Positions 45,092 through 55,489 of a stretch of 64,000 bases of DNA are shown here, in pieces. The notes beneath the pieces are model-generated. The model made no database searches. It saw only the letters and a program-made list of their open reading frames with translations, and was not told the DNA's origin. This DNA comes from Mycobacterium sp. DL (GTDB lineage Bacteria; Actinomycetota; Actinomycetes; Mycobacteriales; Mycobacteriaceae), in the NCBI RefSeq assembly GCF_039729195.1, contig NZ_CP155796.1, positions 3,472,001-3,536,000 on the forward strand, in the 5' to 3' direction. The translations under genes and the position numbers were made by a program. The stretch's first letter is position 1, and the number at the start of each line of letters is the position of its first letter.

Positions 45092-46084
45092 ATGCCTCAG
45101 CGCTTCACCGCCAAAACCGTTGCGGCCGTCGCGATGTGCGCCGCGTTGATGTCGGTCGGATGCCGGGCCGTCCCCGATGAGCCGAATCCGGTCGCACAAA
45201 CCGGATCAGCACCCGTGCCGGCGGCGATCCCACAAACCGAGGTACTGAGGGCAGTGCAGGCCGCGACCACATTGCGTGACCTTCCCGCGGACATCGACAA
45301 CGACGAGCTGCTGGCCGCGAGTGGCGACTACACCGCCCAGTGGTCGATCGAGGGCTGCGAGCCCGCGCTGGAGGTGAGTCGGCTCGACGACATCGGCCCT
45401 TGCACCTTCGGTGACACCACCAGCGACCGGACCATGGTGTTGATCGGCGACTCCGCCGCATCGATGTGGCACAGAGCGCTCGATCTCATCGGCAAGCGCA
45501 CTGGATGGCGGCTGATCACGTTGGCCAAGAGCAACTGCGGCCCCGCGTCGCTGACCTACTACCAGTGGCAGCTGGGGCGCGCCTACACCGAATGCGACGA
45601 CTGGCAGGACTGGCGGATGAGGATCATCGATCAGGAGAAGGCCGAGATCGTCGTGATGACCGGATGGTACGACGGCGGCAATCAGGGACCCGGTCGTGAT
45701 ACGACCCCGGAGATCTGGCGCGACGCACTCGTGAAGACCGTCAACGAACTACCCGAGGGCACAAAGGCCTTCATTCTCGGCAGCATTCCGCGTCCATCGG
45801 AAGGTCCGTCTGAGTGTGCGGCCGAGAACCCCACCGATCTCACCCGGTGCGCGGCGCCGGCGGCCGAGGCTGTGCCGACCCAGGCGGGCTGGTCGGGTGC
45901 CGCAGAACTCACCGGCCAGACCTACGTCCATGTCGACCCGTGGTTCTGCACCGAGGTCTGCCCGGCAGTGATCGCCGACCAACTCGTCTACGCCGGCAGG
46001 TACCACGTCACCGCTCAGTACGCCGGTTATCTGTCGGGATCCATCGAGGAGATCATGGCACCGGCACTGAATGCGCCGCTGTGA
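45092..46084 (+). CDS. Exported SGNH-domain protein, probable lipoprotein
   Basis: A 330-residue secreted protein. The N-terminal signal ends in a lipobox-like S-V-G-C (Cys24). The SGNH domain has the nucleophile Ser in VLIGDSAASMW (Ser121), an Asn/Gly block LAKSNCGPAS, and a C-terminal Asp296...His305 pair in ADQLVYAGRYHVTAQY. SGNH domains of this type are usually fused to acyltransferase-3 and pass the acyl group on outside the membrane. Here it is a separate gene 23 bases downstream of the acyltransferase, with AAAGGA before its ATG, so the two form an operon. Six or more Cys suggest disulfides. Confidence 0.85.
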   Translation: MPQRFTAKTVAAVAMCAALMSVGCRAVPDEPNPVAQTGSAPVPAAIPQTEVLRAVQAATTLRDLPADIDNDELLAASGDYTAQWSIEGCEPALEVSRLDDIGPCTFGDTTSDRTMVLIGDSAASMWHRALDLIGKRTGWRLITLAKSNCGPASLTYYQWQLGRAYTECDDWQDWRMRIIDQEKAEIVVMTGWYDGGNQGPGRDTTPEIWRDALVKTVNELPEGTKAFILGSIPRPSEGPSECAAENPTDLTRCAAPAAEAVPTQAGWSGAAELTGQTYVHVDPWFCTEVCPAVIADQLVYAGRYHVTAQYAGYLSGSIEEIMAPALNAPL

Positions 46085-46155
46085 CTCACCCGGCGCTCGG
46101 GCGTCCCACGACACGCGGCAGCGGTGCCGTGACCCAGTGGATAGGGTGAACCACC

Positions 46156-47688
46156 GTGAGCACTCCTGCCGGTTACCAGTCCCCCGCCGTCACCGTCGCG
46201 AGCGCGTTGCCGAAGCGCAACGTCGCCTCTTCGGTGCTCATCGTGCCCGTCGTCGCCAGCGGCGACCAAAATGGCACTGACGCGGCGGCCAAGGTCGTCG
46301 CCAACCCCTACCTCGATGCCGAGGCGGTCGGCGAGATCGAGGCCGCCCTCAACGCGTTGGGCGCCAAGGGCGGTTCGGAACAGTTGACCCGGGTGGTGGC
46401 ACCGTCGCTGCCGGTGCGAAGCGTGCTGGCGGTCGGTTTGGGCAAGGAACGCGACGAGTGGCCGGCCGAGACGATCCGCCGGGCCGCCGGCGCGGCCGCG
46501 CGGTCGCTGACCGGCGTCGAGACCGTCTTCACCACCCTGTCGGACCTCGACCTGCAGGCGGCGATCGAAGGCTTGATCCTGGGCGCCTACCGGTTCACCG
46601 ACTTCCGCAGCGAGAAGACCGCCCCCAAGGACGCGGGACTGCGCAAGATCACCGCGCTCACCGCCGACACGAAGTCGGCAACGAAGGAGGCGGCAGCCCG
46701 CGCGGAGGCGATCGCCACCGCGGTCGCGACCGCCCGGGATTTTGTGAACACTCCGCCGAGCCACCTGTATCCCGCGGAATTCGCCAAACGCGCAAAGGCT
46801 TTGGGTGATGCGACGGGCCTCGAGGTGGAGGTGCTCGACGACAAGACCCTCGCCAAGGACGGCTACGGCGGCGTCGTCGGTGTCGGCAAGGGGTCGTCGC
46901 GCCCGCCGCGACTGGTACGGCTGACGCACAAGGGCGCCAGGAACAAGAAATCGAAGAAGGTGGCGCTGGTCGGTAAGGGGATCACGTTCGACACCGGCGG
47001 TATCTCGATCAAGCCTGCCGCCAACATGCATCACATGACCTCCGACATGGGTGGCGCCGCAGCCGTCATCGCGACGGTGGCGCTGGCTGCCAGGCAGCAG
47101 TTGCCGATCGATGTCATCGCGACCGTTCCGATGGCCGAGAACATGCCGTCGGCCACCGCGCAGCGCCCCGGCGATGTACTGACCCAGTACGGCGGCATCA
47201 CCGTGGAGGTGCTGAACACCGACGCCGAGGGCCGGTTGGTCCTGGCCGATGCCATCGTGCGGGCGTGCGAGGACGAGCCCGACTACCTGATCGAGACCTC
47301 GACGCTGACCGGCGCGCAGACGGTGGCACTGGGAGCCCGCACCCCGGGCGTCATGGGCAGCGAGGAGTTCCGCGACCGGGTCGCCGAGATCAGCCAGGGT
47401 GTCGGCGAGAACGGCTGGGCGATGCCGCTGCCCGAGGAACTCAAGGACGACCTCAAGTCGACGGTTGCCGACCTGGCCAACGTCAGCGGCTCTCGGTACG
47501 CGGGCATGCTGGTCGCGGGAACCTACCTGCGTGAGTTCGTCGCCGACGGTGTGCAGTGGGCCCACATCGACGTCGCGGCCCCTGCGTACAACTCCGGCGG
47601 GCCCTGGGGTTACACACCCAAGGGCGGCACCGGGGTGCCGACGCGGACGATGTTCGCGGTCCTGGAGGACATCGCCGAGAACGGCTGA
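46156..47688 (+). CDS. pepB: Leucyl aminopeptidase PepB (M17 family)
   Basis: A 510-residue zinc/manganese aminopeptidase. The catalytic C-terminal domain contains [29 protein letters not shown] and the M17 signature [13 protein letters not shown]; metal ligands Lys, Asp and Glu are in place. The N-terminal domain (1-180) is typical M17. The GTG start has TAGGGT 8 bases upstream and may be near-leaderless. Its final codons and stop are repeated twice more just downstream. Confidence 0.94.
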   Translation: MSTPAGYQSPAVTVASALPKRNVASSVLIVPVVASGDQNGTDAAAKVVANPYLDAEAVGEIEAALNALGAKGGSEQLTRVVAPSLPVRSVLAVGLGKERDEWPAETIRRAAGAAARSLTGVETVFTTLSDLDLQAAIEGLILGAYRFTDFRSEKTAPKDAGLRKITALTADTKSATKEAAARAEAIATAVATARDFVNTPPSHLYPAEFAKRAKALGDATGLEVEVLDDKTLAKDGYGGVVGVGKGSSRPPRLVRLTHKGARNKKSKKVALVGKGITFDTGGISIKPAANMHHMTSDMGGAAAVIATVALAARQQLPIDVIATVPMAENMPSATAQRPGDVLTQYGGITVEVLNTDAEGRLVLADAIVRACEDEPDYLIETSTLTGAQTVALGARTPGVMGSEEFRDRVAEISQGVGENGWAMPLPEELKDDLKSTVADLANVSGSRYAGMLVAGTYLREFVADGVQWAHIDVAAPAYNSGGPWGYTPKGGTGVPTRTMFAVLEDIAENG

Positions 47689-47742
47689 TGGGCACAGCCG
47701 AGAACGGCTGATGGGCAGAGCCGAGAACGGCTAGCAGCCGAG
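47674..47742 (+). repeat. Three 23-bp tandem copies of the pepB stop region
   Basis: The unit begins GCCGAGAACGGC (codons A-E-N-G) followed by a stop codon; copies start at 47674, 47697 and 47720. The stops are TGA (47686), TGA (47709) and TAG (47732). Because 23 is not a multiple of three, they fall in all three forward frames. Each copy contains a small GCCG-AGAA-CGGC hairpin. The third copy diverges after the stop. Confidence 0.9.
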
Positions 47743-47747
47743 CGGCC

Positions 47748-49379
47748 TCACATCACGCTTCCGCCGCGTGCGGCGCTCCGCATCGCAGGCGGCAGCGCGT
47801 GAGCGGCGCCGTAGACGAAGTACGCCTCGGGGGTCACCGGCCGGATTGCCTTGTTCGCCGTCACCGCGGCGACGATCGCCTTGGCGACCTTCTCAGGTCC
47901 GTAGCGTCGTGCCCCGAACCCCTTGCGCGCCCGTCGGCGAACCGTTTCGGCGTCGTTGCTGCGGGCGTCGGGCAGCGAGAAGCGGGTGGTCTCCACGATG
48001 TTGGTGCCGACGACGCCGGGACAGATCGTCGTCAGCCCGATGCCGGCCGTATCCAGTTCCGCACGTAGGCAATCCGAGAACATGTAGACCGCCGCCTTGG
48101 ACGTGCAATAGGCGTTCATGACGTTCACCGGCACATAGGAGGCCATCGACGCGACATTGACGATGTGTCCTCCGGTCCCCCGTTCGACGAGACGTTTGGC
48201 GAACGACCGGCAGCCGTTGACGACACCGCCGAAGTTGATGTCGAGAACCCGATCGAATTCTTCGGCCGGGGTGTCGAGGAAGAAGCCCGCATGGCCGACG
48301 CCCGCGTTGTTCACCACCACGTCGGGAACTCCGTGCTCGGCACACACCCGTTCGGCGAACGATTCGACGGCGACCGGATCGGAGACGTCGAGGGTGTAGC
48401 TGTGCGCCGCCGCACCGGTGGCGGCGACCAGACGTGCGGTCTCGTCGAGCCCGGCCCGGTCGACGTCGCTGATCACCACGTCGGCCCCCTCCCGGGCGAA
48501 TGCCACCGCCGTTTCGCGACCGATGCCACTACCGGCGCCGGTCACCGACACCAGAGTGTCGCCGAAGGCTTTACGTTGGCGACCCACCTTGGCGCGCAAC
48601 AGTTCCCGACTGGCCGGAGCGCCTTCGAGGTGCTCGACGAGTTGGCTGACCGAACGCGCCAGTACCTGCGGGTGCGTATCGGGCGCACGGTGTCCGGCAA
48701 CGATGTCGCGGCGCCACAACCGTGGCGCCCACGCCGTGATGGCGTCGTAGAAGTGCGGTCGCAGGTAGGGATCGTTCTCACCGACGATGAGCTGTACCGG
48801 CACGTCCACCCGGTGGTCGGGCCGGGCTCTGTTGAGCGTGGTGACGAAGTTGGCGCGGTACATCTTCACCGGAACCGAACGGGGCACCATCAACACCAAC
48901 CGCCCGGCTTGGCTGAGCCCCTTCAGGAATCGCCGGGGACGGTACGGCCGGCTCAACGTGTCGACGATGTAGCGATTGACGTGATCGTGGCTCGGTCCCG
49001 AAACCGAGGTGAACGAGGCGACGCGCTCGGCGGCCTCGGGGCGGGCGAGGAACTCCCAGACTCCTGTTGATCCCCAGTCGTGGGCGAGCACGTGCACGGC
49101 GTGCTCGTCGGACACGGCGTCGACGACAGCGGCGAAGTCGTCGGCGAAGCGCGCCATGCGATATGCCGAAGTACGTTTGGGCGCAGTGGAACCACCCGCT
49201 CCACGGTTGTCGTAGCGCACGATCCGGAACTTGTCCGCCAGTAGCGGCACCACCGCATCCCAGAGCACATGGGAGTCGGGGTGACCGTGGACCATCACCA
49301 GCGTGGGTCCGTCAGGGTTGCCCTCTTCGTACACGGCGATCTGGACGCCGTCGCTGCTCTCGACACACCGCTGGGTCAT
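47748..49379 (-). CDS. ephD: EphD: alpha/beta-hydrolase fused to short-chain dehydrogenase
   Basis: A 543-residue two-domain enzyme. Residues 1-280 are an epoxide-hydrolase-type alpha/beta hydrolase: HGHPDSH oxyanion loop and AHDWGSTG with the nucleophile Asp. Residues about 285-540 are a short-chain dehydrogenase/reductase: TGAGSGIGRE NAD(P) loop, NNAGVGHAG and the catalytic YCTSK. The M. tuberculosis homologue Rv2214c is linked to epoxide chemistry on mycolic acids. Start ATG with GGAGGTGTC immediately upstream. It lies 23 bases downstream of a small conserved gene on the same strand. Confidence 0.93.
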   Translation of the reverse strand: MTQRCVESSDGVQIAVYEEGNPDGPTLVMVHGHPDSHVLWDAVVPLLADKFRIVRYDNRGAGGSTAPKRTSAYRMARFADDFAAVVDAVSDEHAVHVLAHDWGSTGVWEFLARPEAAERVASFTSVSGPSHDHVNRYIVDTLSRPYRPRRFLKGLSQAGRLVLMVPRSVPVKMYRANFVTTLNRARPDHRVDVPVQLIVGENDPYLRPHFYDAITAWAPRLWRRDIVAGHRAPDTHPQVLARSVSQLVEHLEGAPASRELLRAKVGRQRKAFGDTLVSVTGAGSGIGRETAVAFAREGADVVISDVDRAGLDETARLVAATGAAAHSYTLDVSDPVAVESFAERVCAEHGVPDVVVNNAGVGHAGFFLDTPAEEFDRVLDINFGGVVNGCRSFAKRLVERGTGGHIVNVASMASYVPVNVMNAYCTSKAAVYMFSDCLRAELDTAGIGLTTICPGVVGTNIVETTRFSLPDARSNDAETVRRRARKGFGARRYGPEKVAKAIVAAVTANKAIRPVTPEAYFVYGAAHALPPAMRSAARGGSVM

Positions 49380-49402
49380 GACACCTCCGCGAGCGGACAC
49401 TA

Positions 49403-49759
49403 CTAGCGGTCGTCGAGCTCCTCGCGCAGGGCACGCTTTCGCTGAATCCGCGCACGGGCGTCGTAGTCGCGCATGCGCTGCGGGTAACCGACCTTCTGGA
49501 CGTCGTACACCGGGATCTTCAAGCGGTCGCTCAGCCGACGCGCTCCGCGGTCGCCCCCGGCCTTGCGCCGAGTCCATTCACCGTCGGCAGCAACCAGCAC
49601 GACGGTGACCTCGGTGACCGTCGTCTTCGGTTCGATGAACGCCTCGACGCCGTTGTGCTCCGCGACCCACTGCTGCAGATAGCGGAGATCGGAAGCCGGA
49701 CCGCCGGATGCGGCGCCGCTCCCGCCGCGTCGGCGTCGAAGCTTGTCGAACAGTCCCAC
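49403..49759 (-). CDS. Conserved hypothetical protein upstream of ephD
   Basis: A 118-residue protein of unknown function. After a basic Gly-rich start (MGLFDKLRRRRGG) comes an alpha/beta core, LRYLQQWVAEHNGVEAFIEPKTTVTEVTVVLVAADGEWTRRKAG, then LKIPVYDVQKVGYPQRMRDY and a very basic tail. No catalytic motif is recognised. The GTG start has GGAAGGAG at about 10 bases. It probably shares a transcript with ephD, and it is divergent from dlaT. Confidence 0.8.
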   Translation of the reverse strand: MGLFDKLRRRRGGSGAASGGPASDLRYLQQWVAEHNGVEAFIEPKTTVTEVTVVLVAADGEWTRRKAGGDRGARRLSDRLKIPVYDVQKVGYPQRMRDYDARARIQRKRALREELDDR

Positions 49760-49927
49760 CTGGGTTGGCTCCTTCCGGCTTACCCGCGCTCAGTGCTTTC
49801 ATTGCATTCTTTTCGATAGTGCCAGAGCAGCCAGTACCCCCGTCCGCGACGAAACGTGAGAGCGGACGTGACAGGATGGGAACCGACACTTCGATCACCT
49901 CAGACCGTGCAAGGGAGCCACGACACA

Positions 49928-51682
49928 ATGGCCATCTCCGTCCAGATGCCCGCACTCGGTGAGAGCGTTACCGAGGGGACAGTGACCCGCTGGCTCAAGC
50001 AAGAGGGAGACACGGTCGCGGAGGACGAGCCGCTGCTGGAAGTGTCGACCGACAAGGTCGACACAGAGATCCCGTCACCGGCCGCCGGTGTGTTGAAGAA
50101 GATCGTGGCCCAGGAGGACGACACCGTCGAGGTCGGTGGCGAGCTGGCGGTGATCGGTGATGCCGACGACGACGGCGACAGCGGTGACGGTGATGACGCT
50201 GCCCCCGCCGAGGAGCCTGAAGCCGAACCCGAGGAGCCTGAAGCCGAGGCTGAGGCAGAACCCGAGTCGGAGCCCGAGCCGGAGTCCAAGCCCGCCGCGA
50301 AGAAATCCAGCTCGTCAGGTTCGGCCACCCCGGTGAACATGCCTGAACTGGGCGAGTCGGTCACCGAGGGAACGGTGACCCGCTGGCTGAAGAAGGTCGG
50401 AGACAGCGTCGAGGTCGACGAGCCGCTTGTCGAGGTCTCCACCGACAAGGTCGATACCGAGATCCCGTCTCCGGTGGCCGGCACCTTGGTCTCCATCACC
50501 GCCGAAGAGGATGACACCGTCGAGGTGGGCGGCGAGCTGGGCAAGATCGGCGACGCCGATGCTTCGAGCGCTGAGGAGCCGGAACCCGAACCAGAGCCCG
50601 AACCGGAGCCGGAGCCGGAAGCCAAGCCGGAACCGAAATCCGAGCCCAAGCCGGAACCCAAGCCCGAGCCCAAGCCGGAACCCAAGTCCGAGCCCGCGCC
50701 TGCTGCGGCCGAAAGCTCGTCCAGCGGCGACAGCGGTCCGTACGTCACCCCGTTGGTCCGCAAGCTGGCCAACGAGCACGGTGTCGAACTCACCTCCGTC
50801 AAGGGCACCGGCGTGGGGGGCCGGATTCGCAAGCAGGACGTTCTTGCGGCAGCCGACGAGAAGAAAGCCGCAAAGGACACGCCCAAAGCGGAGCCTGCCA
50901 CCGAAGCTCCCGCCAAGGCTTCCTCGGCCGCACCTCCTCCGGAGGCGGCGCTGGCCCATCTGCGCGGAACCAAGCAGAAGGCCAACCGGATCCGTCAGAT
51001 CACCGCGAAGAAGACGCGCGAATCGCTGCAGACGACAGCGCAGTTGACGCAGACCCACGAGGTCGACATGACGAAGATCGTGTCGCTGCGGTCGAAGGCG
51101 AAAGCGAAGTTCGCCGAGCGCGAGGGTGTCAATCTGACGTACCTGCCGTTCATCGCCCGAGCGGTGATCGACGCGTTGAAGATCCACCCGAACGTCAATG
51201 CGAGCTACGACGAGGACGCCAAGGAGCTCACCTACTACGACGCCGAGCATCTCGGCTTCGCGGTCGACACCGAGCAGGGTCTGCTCTCGCCGGTGATCAA
51301 GAACGCCGGTGACCTTTCCCTGGGCGGGCTGGCGCGGGCCATCGCCGACATCGCGGCACGGGCTCGCTCGGGTGATCTCAAACCCGACGAACTGTCCGGC
51401 GGCACCTTCACCATCACCAACATCGGCAGCCAGGGTGCGCTGTTCGACACACCGATCCTGGTTCCGCCGCAAGCGGCGATGCTGGGCACCGGGGCGATCG
51501 TCAAGCGGCCGCGGGTGATCGTCGACGAGTTCGGCAACGAGTCGATCGGTGTGCGGTCGGTGTGCTACCTGCCGCTGACCTACGACCACCGCCTCATCGA
51601 CGGCGCCGATGCCGGTCGCTTCGTCACCACGATCAAACGGCGTCTCGAAGAGGGTGCGTTCGAGGCAGATCTGGGTCTGTAG
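49928..51682 (+). CDS. dlaT: Dihydrolipoamide acyltransferase DlaT (2-oxoacid dehydrogenase E2)
   Basis: A 584-residue E2 core protein. Two N-terminal lipoyl domains have the lipoylated Lys in [12 protein letters not shown] (near residues 43 and 162). They are separated by acidic linkers; the second linker is a long run of alternating Glu-Pro and Lys-Pro (about 220-255). The E1/E3-binding domain follows ([28 protein letters not shown]) and then the catalytic domain ending in [13 protein letters not shown], the HxxxDG active site. AGGGAG precedes the ATG. The lipoate biosynthesis genes lipB and lipA follow shortly, a sensible pairing. Confidence 0.95.
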   Translation: MAISVQMPALGESVTEGTVTRWLKQEGDTVAEDEPLLEVSTDKVDTEIPSPAAGVLKKIVAQEDDTVEVGGELAVIGDADDDGDSGDGDDAAPAEEPEAEPEEPEAEAEAEPESEPEPESKPAAKKSSSSGSATPVNMPELGESVTEGTVTRWLKKVGDSVEVDEPLVEVSTDKVDTEIPSPVAGTLVSITAEEDDTVEVGGELGKIGDADASSAEEPEPEPEPEPEPEPEAKPEPKSEPKPEPKPEPKPEPKSEPAPAAAESSSSGDSGPYVTPLVRKLANEHGVELTSVKGTGVGGRIRKQDVLAAADEKKAAKDTPKAEPATEAPAKASSAAPPPEAALAHLRGTKQKANRIRQITAKKTRESLQTTAQLTQTHEVDMTKIVSLRSKAKAKFAEREGVNLTYLPFIARAVIDALKIHPNVNASYDEDAKELTYYDAEHLGFAVDTEQGLLSPVIKNAGDLSLGGLARAIADIAARARSGDLKPDELSGGTFTITNIGSQGALFDTPILVPPQAAMLGTGAIVKRPRVIVDEFGNESIGVRSVCYLPLTYDHRLIDGADAGRFVTTIKRRLEEGAFEADLGL

Positions 51683-51688
51683 CGCGCT

Positions 51689-52606
51689 GTGTCGATGCCA
51701 TCGGATTCGATCGTCGCCATCGCGGGATCCTCGGGTCTGATCGGTACGGCGTTGGTCTACGCGCTCCGCGCCACCGACCGCCGGGTACTGCGCATCGTGC
51801 GACGGGCACCGTCGAACGCCGACGAGGTGTACTGGGATCCCGCCAGCGGCGAGTTCGATCCGGGGGCGCTGCGCGGGGTGGGTGCCGTCGTCAACATGTG
51901 CGGGGTGAACGTCGGCCAGAAGCGATGGTCCGGGGCGTTCAAGCAGAGTCTGCGAGACAGTCGCATCGGCCCCACCGAGGTGCTCTCGAGCGCCGTCGTC
52001 GACGCCGGAGTACCCGTGCTGGTCAATGCGAGCGCGGTGGGTTACTACGGCGACGCCGGCAGCCATCCGGTCGACGAGACGGCGCCTCCCGGACGCAACT
52101 TCCTCGCCAGGCTCACTGTCGACTGGGAGGCCGCGACCGCTTCGGCGGCGCGCGCCGGGGTGCGGGTGGTGCTGGCCCGCACCGGCCTGGTGATGGCTCC
52201 GTCGGGAGGCATGCTGGGCCGACTCAAACCGCTGTTCTCGCTGGGTCTGGGCGCGCGACTCGGGAACGGGCGTCAGTACCTGCCCTGGATCAGCCTCGAG
52301 GACCAGGTGCGCGCCCTGCTGTTCGCCATCAGCCACGACGAACTGGCCGGCCCGGTCAACTTCACCGGACCTGCGCCGGTCACCAACGCCGAATTCACCA
52401 CCGCACTCGGGCGCACCGCCAACCGTCCCACGCTGCTGGCGGTTCCCGGATTCGCGCTGCGAACGGTGTTCGGCGAGTTCGCCGACGAAGGCCTGCTCGG
52501 CGGTCAGCGGGCCATTCCTGCGGAACTGGAGCGCGCCGGCTTCCAGTTCCACCACAACACCATCGGCGAAGCCCTGGCGTTCGCCACCGCCCCCAAAGGC
52601 GACTGA
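51689..52606 (+). CDS. TIGR01777-family epimerase-like protein (Rv2216-like)
   Basis: A 305-residue NAD(P)-binding protein of the extended SDR class. The nucleotide loop is [15 protein letters not shown]. Family marks include [23 protein letters not shown] (with the YYGD of TIGR01777), and the C-terminal domain starting after [13 protein letters not shown]. Activity is unknown; the family is related to the SulA/YfcH proteins. The GTG start lies 6 bases after dlaT, so it is co-transcribed with dlaT and lipB. Confidence 0.9.
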   Translation: MSMPSDSIVAIAGSSGLIGTALVYALRATDRRVLRIVRRAPSNADEVYWDPASGEFDPGALRGVGAVVNMCGVNVGQKRWSGAFKQSLRDSRIGPTEVLSSAVVDAGVPVLVNASAVGYYGDAGSHPVDETAPPGRNFLARLTVDWEAATASAARAGVRVVLARTGLVMAPSGGMLGRLKPLFSLGLGARLGNGRQYLPWISLEDQVRALLFAISHDELAGPVNFTGPAPVTNAEFTTALGRTANRPTLLAVPGFALRTVFGEFADEGLLGGQRAIPAELERAGFQFHHNTIGEALAFATAPKGD

Positions 52607-52624
52607 GGAGTACCGTCGACATCC

Positions 52625-53323
52625 ATGGCGGCATCGATCCGGTCCGGCAACGGACCCGTTGAGGTCAGGCGGCTCGGCACCGTCGACTACCAGACGGCGT
52701 GGGACCTGCAACGCGAACTGGCAGACGCTCGCGTCGCGGGCGGTCCGGACACCCTGCTGCTGCTTCAGCATCCCCCGGTGTACACCGCCGGTCGGCGCAC
52801 CCTGGCCGAGGAGCGCCCCGCCGACGGCACCCCCGTCGTCGATACCGACCGGGGCGGCAAGATCACCTGGCACGGCCCCGGGCAATTGGTCGGATACCCG
52901 ATCATCGGACTGGCCGAGCCGCTCGATGTCGTGAATTTCGTTCGGCGGCTTGAAGAGTCGTTGATCACCGTGTGTGCCGATCTGGGTCTGCCGACGAGTC
53001 GCGTCGAGGGAAGGTCCGGGGTGTGGGTGGCGGGCGACGACGTGCGTCCGGCGCGAAAGGTCGGGGCCATCGGCATCCGGGTGGCACGGGCGACCACGCT
53101 GCACGGCTTCGCGCTGAACTGTGACTGCGACCTCGGCGCGTTCGGATCGATCGTGCCGTGCGGCATCGCCGACGCGGGCGTGACATCGCTGACCGCCGAA
53201 CTCAGCCACCCGGTCGGCGTCGCGGACGTCATGGACCGGGTGGCCGATGCGGTGCTGGACGCGCTCGACGGCCGCATCGCGGTCGGTGCCGGCCCGGGTG
53301 CGCGCGTAGAATCGGCACAGTGA
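52625..53323 (+). CDS. lipB: Octanoyltransferase LipB
   Basis: A 232-residue enzyme moving octanoyl groups from acyl carrier protein to lipoyl domains. Motifs: [32 protein letters not shown], the catalytic Lys in [11 protein letters not shown] and the catalytic Cys in [15 protein letters not shown]. It is the first of two dedicated lipoate genes; the stop overlaps the lipA start as GTGA. Substrate domains are those of DlaT upstream. Confidence 0.95.
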   Translation: MAASIRSGNGPVEVRRLGTVDYQTAWDLQRELADARVAGGPDTLLLLQHPPVYTAGRRTLAEERPADGTPVVDTDRGGKITWHGPGQLVGYPIIGLAEPLDVVNFVRRLEESLITVCADLGLPTSRVEGRSGVWVAGDDVRPARKVGAIGIRVARATTLHGFALNCDCDLGAFGSIVPCGIADAGVTSLTAELSHPVGVADVMDRVADAVLDALDGRIAVGAGPGARVESAQ

Positions 53324-54252
53324 CTATCGCTCCTGACGGCCGGAAGCTACTGCGTCTCGAAGTGCGTAATGCGCAGACGCCGATCGAGCGCAAACCCCCG
53401 TGGATCAAGACCAGGGCCAAGATGGGTCCGGAGTACAAAGAGCTCAAGAACCTGGTGAAGCGCGAGGGTTTGCACACGGTCTGCGAGGAAGCCGGCTGCC
53501 CCAACATCTTCGAGTGCTGGGAAGACCGCGAGGCCACCTTCCTCATCGGCGGCGAGCAGTGCACCCGACGCTGCGACTTCTGCCAGATCGACACCGGCAA
53601 ACCCGCTGACCTCGACCGCGACGAGCCCCGCCGGGTCGCCGAGAGCGTGCAGGCCATGGGGCTGCGCTACTCCACCGTGACCGGCGTCGCCCGTGACGAC
53701 CTGCCCGACGGCGGCGCCTGGCTGTACGCCGAGACGGTCCGGCAGATCAAGGCGCTGAACCCCAACACCGGCGTGGAACTACTGATCCCGGACTTCAACG
53801 CCGACCCCGCACTGCTCGCGCAGGTCTTCGAATCACGCCCGGAAGTGTTGGCACACAACGTCGAGACGGTCCCGCGGATCTTCAAGCGGATCCGACCGGG
53901 CTTCCGCTACGACCGCAGCCTCTCGGTGATCACGATGGCCCGCGATGACGGGTTGGTGACCAAGAGCAACCTCATCCTCGGCATGGGCGAGACACCCGAG
54001 GAGGTTCGCGACGCGCTGCGTGACCTGCACGATGCGGGTTGCGACATCGTCACCATCACGCAGTACCTGCGGCCGTCGGCCCGTCACCATCCGGTCGAGC
54101 GGTGGGTGCACCCGGACGAGTTCGTCGAGCACGAGCAGTTCGCGGCGGGCATCGGCTTCGCCGGCGTGCTGGCCGGCCCACTGGTCCGATCCTCGTATCG
54201 GGCCGGCAAGTTGTATGCGCAGACAGCGGCGTCCCGGCCCGCCGTATCCTGA
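53320..54252 (+). CDS. lipA: Lipoyl synthase LipA
   Basis: A 310-residue radical SAM enzyme inserting two sulfurs into octanoyl-lipoyl domains. The auxiliary cluster Cys are in [12 protein letters not shown] and the radical SAM cluster in CTRRCDFC. Further motifs are [11 protein letters not shown] and [19 protein letters not shown]. The GTG start overlaps the lipB stop. The auxiliary cluster is consumed in each cycle, so Fe-S carriers such as ErpA are relevant. Confidence 0.96.
   Translation: MTIAPDGRKLLRLEVRNAQTPIERKPPWIKTRAKMGPEYKELKNLVKREGLHTVCEEAGCPNIFECWEDREATFLIGGEQCTRRCDFCQIDTGKPADLDRDEPRRVAESVQAMGLRYSTVTGVARDDLPDGGAWLYAETVRQIKALNPNTGVELLIPDFNADPALLAQVFESRPEVLAHNVETVPRIFKRIRPGFRYDRSLSVITMARDDGLVTKSNLILGMGETPEEVRDALRDLHDAGCDIVTITQYLRPSARHHPVERWVHPDEFVEHEQFAAGIGFAGVLAGPLVRSSYRAGKLYAQTAASRPAVS
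54245..54250 (+). promoter_or_regulatory. -10 element of a possible leaderless promoter (DUF4191 gene)
   Basis: TATCCT, 6 bases before the ATG at 54257, inside the last codons of lipA. It could give the DUF4191 gene its own transcript. Confidence 0.4.
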
Positions 54253-54256
54253 ACGA

Positions 54257-55009
54257 ATGGCGAAAACGCGTAACCCCGCTGAGGTGAAGGCGGCCAAGGC
54301 CGAAGCGAAGGCCACCCGCAAGGCGGCCTCCAAGCAGCGCCGCAGCCAGCTGTGGCAGGCGTTCCAGATTCAGCGCAAAGAGGACAAGCGGCTACTGCCG
54401 TACATGATCGGTGCATTTGTGCTGATCGTCGGCGCGTCAGTGGCTGTCGGGCTCTTCGCCGGTGGGTTCACGATGTTCATGATGATCCCGCTCGGCGTGC
54501 TCCTCGGGGGCCTGGTGGCGTTCATCATCTTCGGCCGCCGCGCCCAGAAGGCGGTGTACCGCAAGGCCGAGGGACAGACCGGGGCCGCGGCGTGGGCGCT
54601 GGAGAACCTGCGCGGCAAGTGGCGGGTCACCCCTGGAGTCGCGGCCACCGGTCACTTCGACGCCGTGCACCGCGTGATCGGCCGGCCGGGCGTGATCTTC
54701 GTCGGTGAGGGTTCCGCCTCCCGCGTCAAGCCCTTGCTCGCCCAGGAGAAGAAGCGCACCGCCCGACTCGTCGGCGACGTCCCGATCTACGACATCGTGA
54801 TCGGCAACGGCGAGGGTGAGGTGCCGCTGTCCAAGCTCGAACGGCACCTGACGAAGCTGCCGTCCAACATCACCGTCAAGCAGATGGATTCGCTCGAGTC
54901 CAAGCTCGTGGCGCTCGGGAGCAAGATCGGCCCGGCGGCGATGCCGAAGGGGCCACTGCCTGCGCAGGCCAAGATGCGCGGCGTCCAGCGCACCGTCCGG
55001 CGCAAGTGA
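54257..55009 (+). CDS. DUF4191 membrane protein (Rv2219-like)
   Basis: A 250-residue protein with a basic cytoplasmic N-terminus (NPAEVKAAKAEAKATRKAASKQRR), two close transmembrane helices (about 51-70 and 73-93) and a soluble C-terminal domain with VGEGSASRVKPLLAQEKKRTARLVGDVPIY. DUF4191 has no known function and is actinobacterial. It follows lipA by 4 bases, and its stop is 6 bases from the convergent RDD gene. Confidence 0.87.
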   Translation: MAKTRNPAEVKAAKAEAKATRKAASKQRRSQLWQAFQIQRKEDKRLLPYMIGAFVLIVGASVAVGLFAGGFTMFMMIPLGVLLGGLVAFIIFGRRAQKAVYRKAEGQTGAAAWALENLRGKWRVTPGVAATGHFDAVHRVIGRPGVIFVGEGSASRVKPLLAQEKKRTARLVGDVPIYDIVIGNGEGEVPLSKLERHLTKLPSNITVKQMDSLESKLVALGSKIGPAAMPKGPLPAQAKMRGVQRTVRRK

Positions 55010-55015
55010 CGACCG

Positions 55016-55483
55016 TCAGCGCCTGACGACGGCGGTCTTGGTCGCCAGGTCGTGCAGGCCACGCAGATCGGAGTCGGTGAACAGGGCCGGGATGACGAGC
55101 GTGAGCAATAGCCCCCGGCCCAGCGCCCGTCCGGAGCCCACATGCGCGCGGTTGTCGACCGACACCACCTTCAAGCCCAGCGCCAGCTGACCCGGGGTGA
55201 AGCCGAACAGTCGCACCGAGATGACGCTCAGCACCAACCAGACGACCAGCACGGCAGTAGAAAGCATCGACAGGCTCACCAGGCCGGCTGTCATCGCCAG
55301 CGCGGCCAGCCCGTAGCAGACCAGCCAGTCGACACACAGCGCGCCGATGCGGCGGCCGAACCGGGCGATGGAGTCGGACCCCGTCTGCGGCAGCCCGAGG
55401 CGCTCACCCGGGTACGCCCCAGGCTCGGGGGTGCTGGGACCCGACAGCCACGAACCCAAACCGGAACCAGTTGCGCGGGCCAT
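55016..55483 (-). CDS. RDD-family membrane protein (Rv2219A-like)
   Basis: A 155-residue protein with the RDD domain: FGRRIGALCVDWLVCYGLAAL (with R and D), a second helix, then FGFTPGQLALGLKVVSVD, which holds the second family motif. Three transmembrane segments. Transport is proposed for some RDD proteins; the substrate is unknown. The ATG has TATCCT 6 bases upstream, a probable leaderless start. It is divergent from glnA1. Confidence 0.88.
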   Translation of the reverse strand: MARATGSGLGSWLSGPSTPEPGAYPGERLGLPQTGSDSIARFGRRIGALCVDWLVCYGLAALAMTAGLVSLSMLSTAVLVVWLVLSVISVRLFGFTPGQLALGLKVVSVDNRAHVGSGRALGRGLLLTLVIPALFTDSDLRGLHDLATKTAVVRR

Positions 55484-55489
55484 CCAGCC

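Noticed and set aside
50315..53209. A 964-codon open frame on the minus strand opposite dlaT, the epimerase gene and lipB
   Set aside because: It is antisense to three well-supported genes, has no recognisable domain and an Arg/Gly-rich composition typical of the complement of GC-rich coding DNA.
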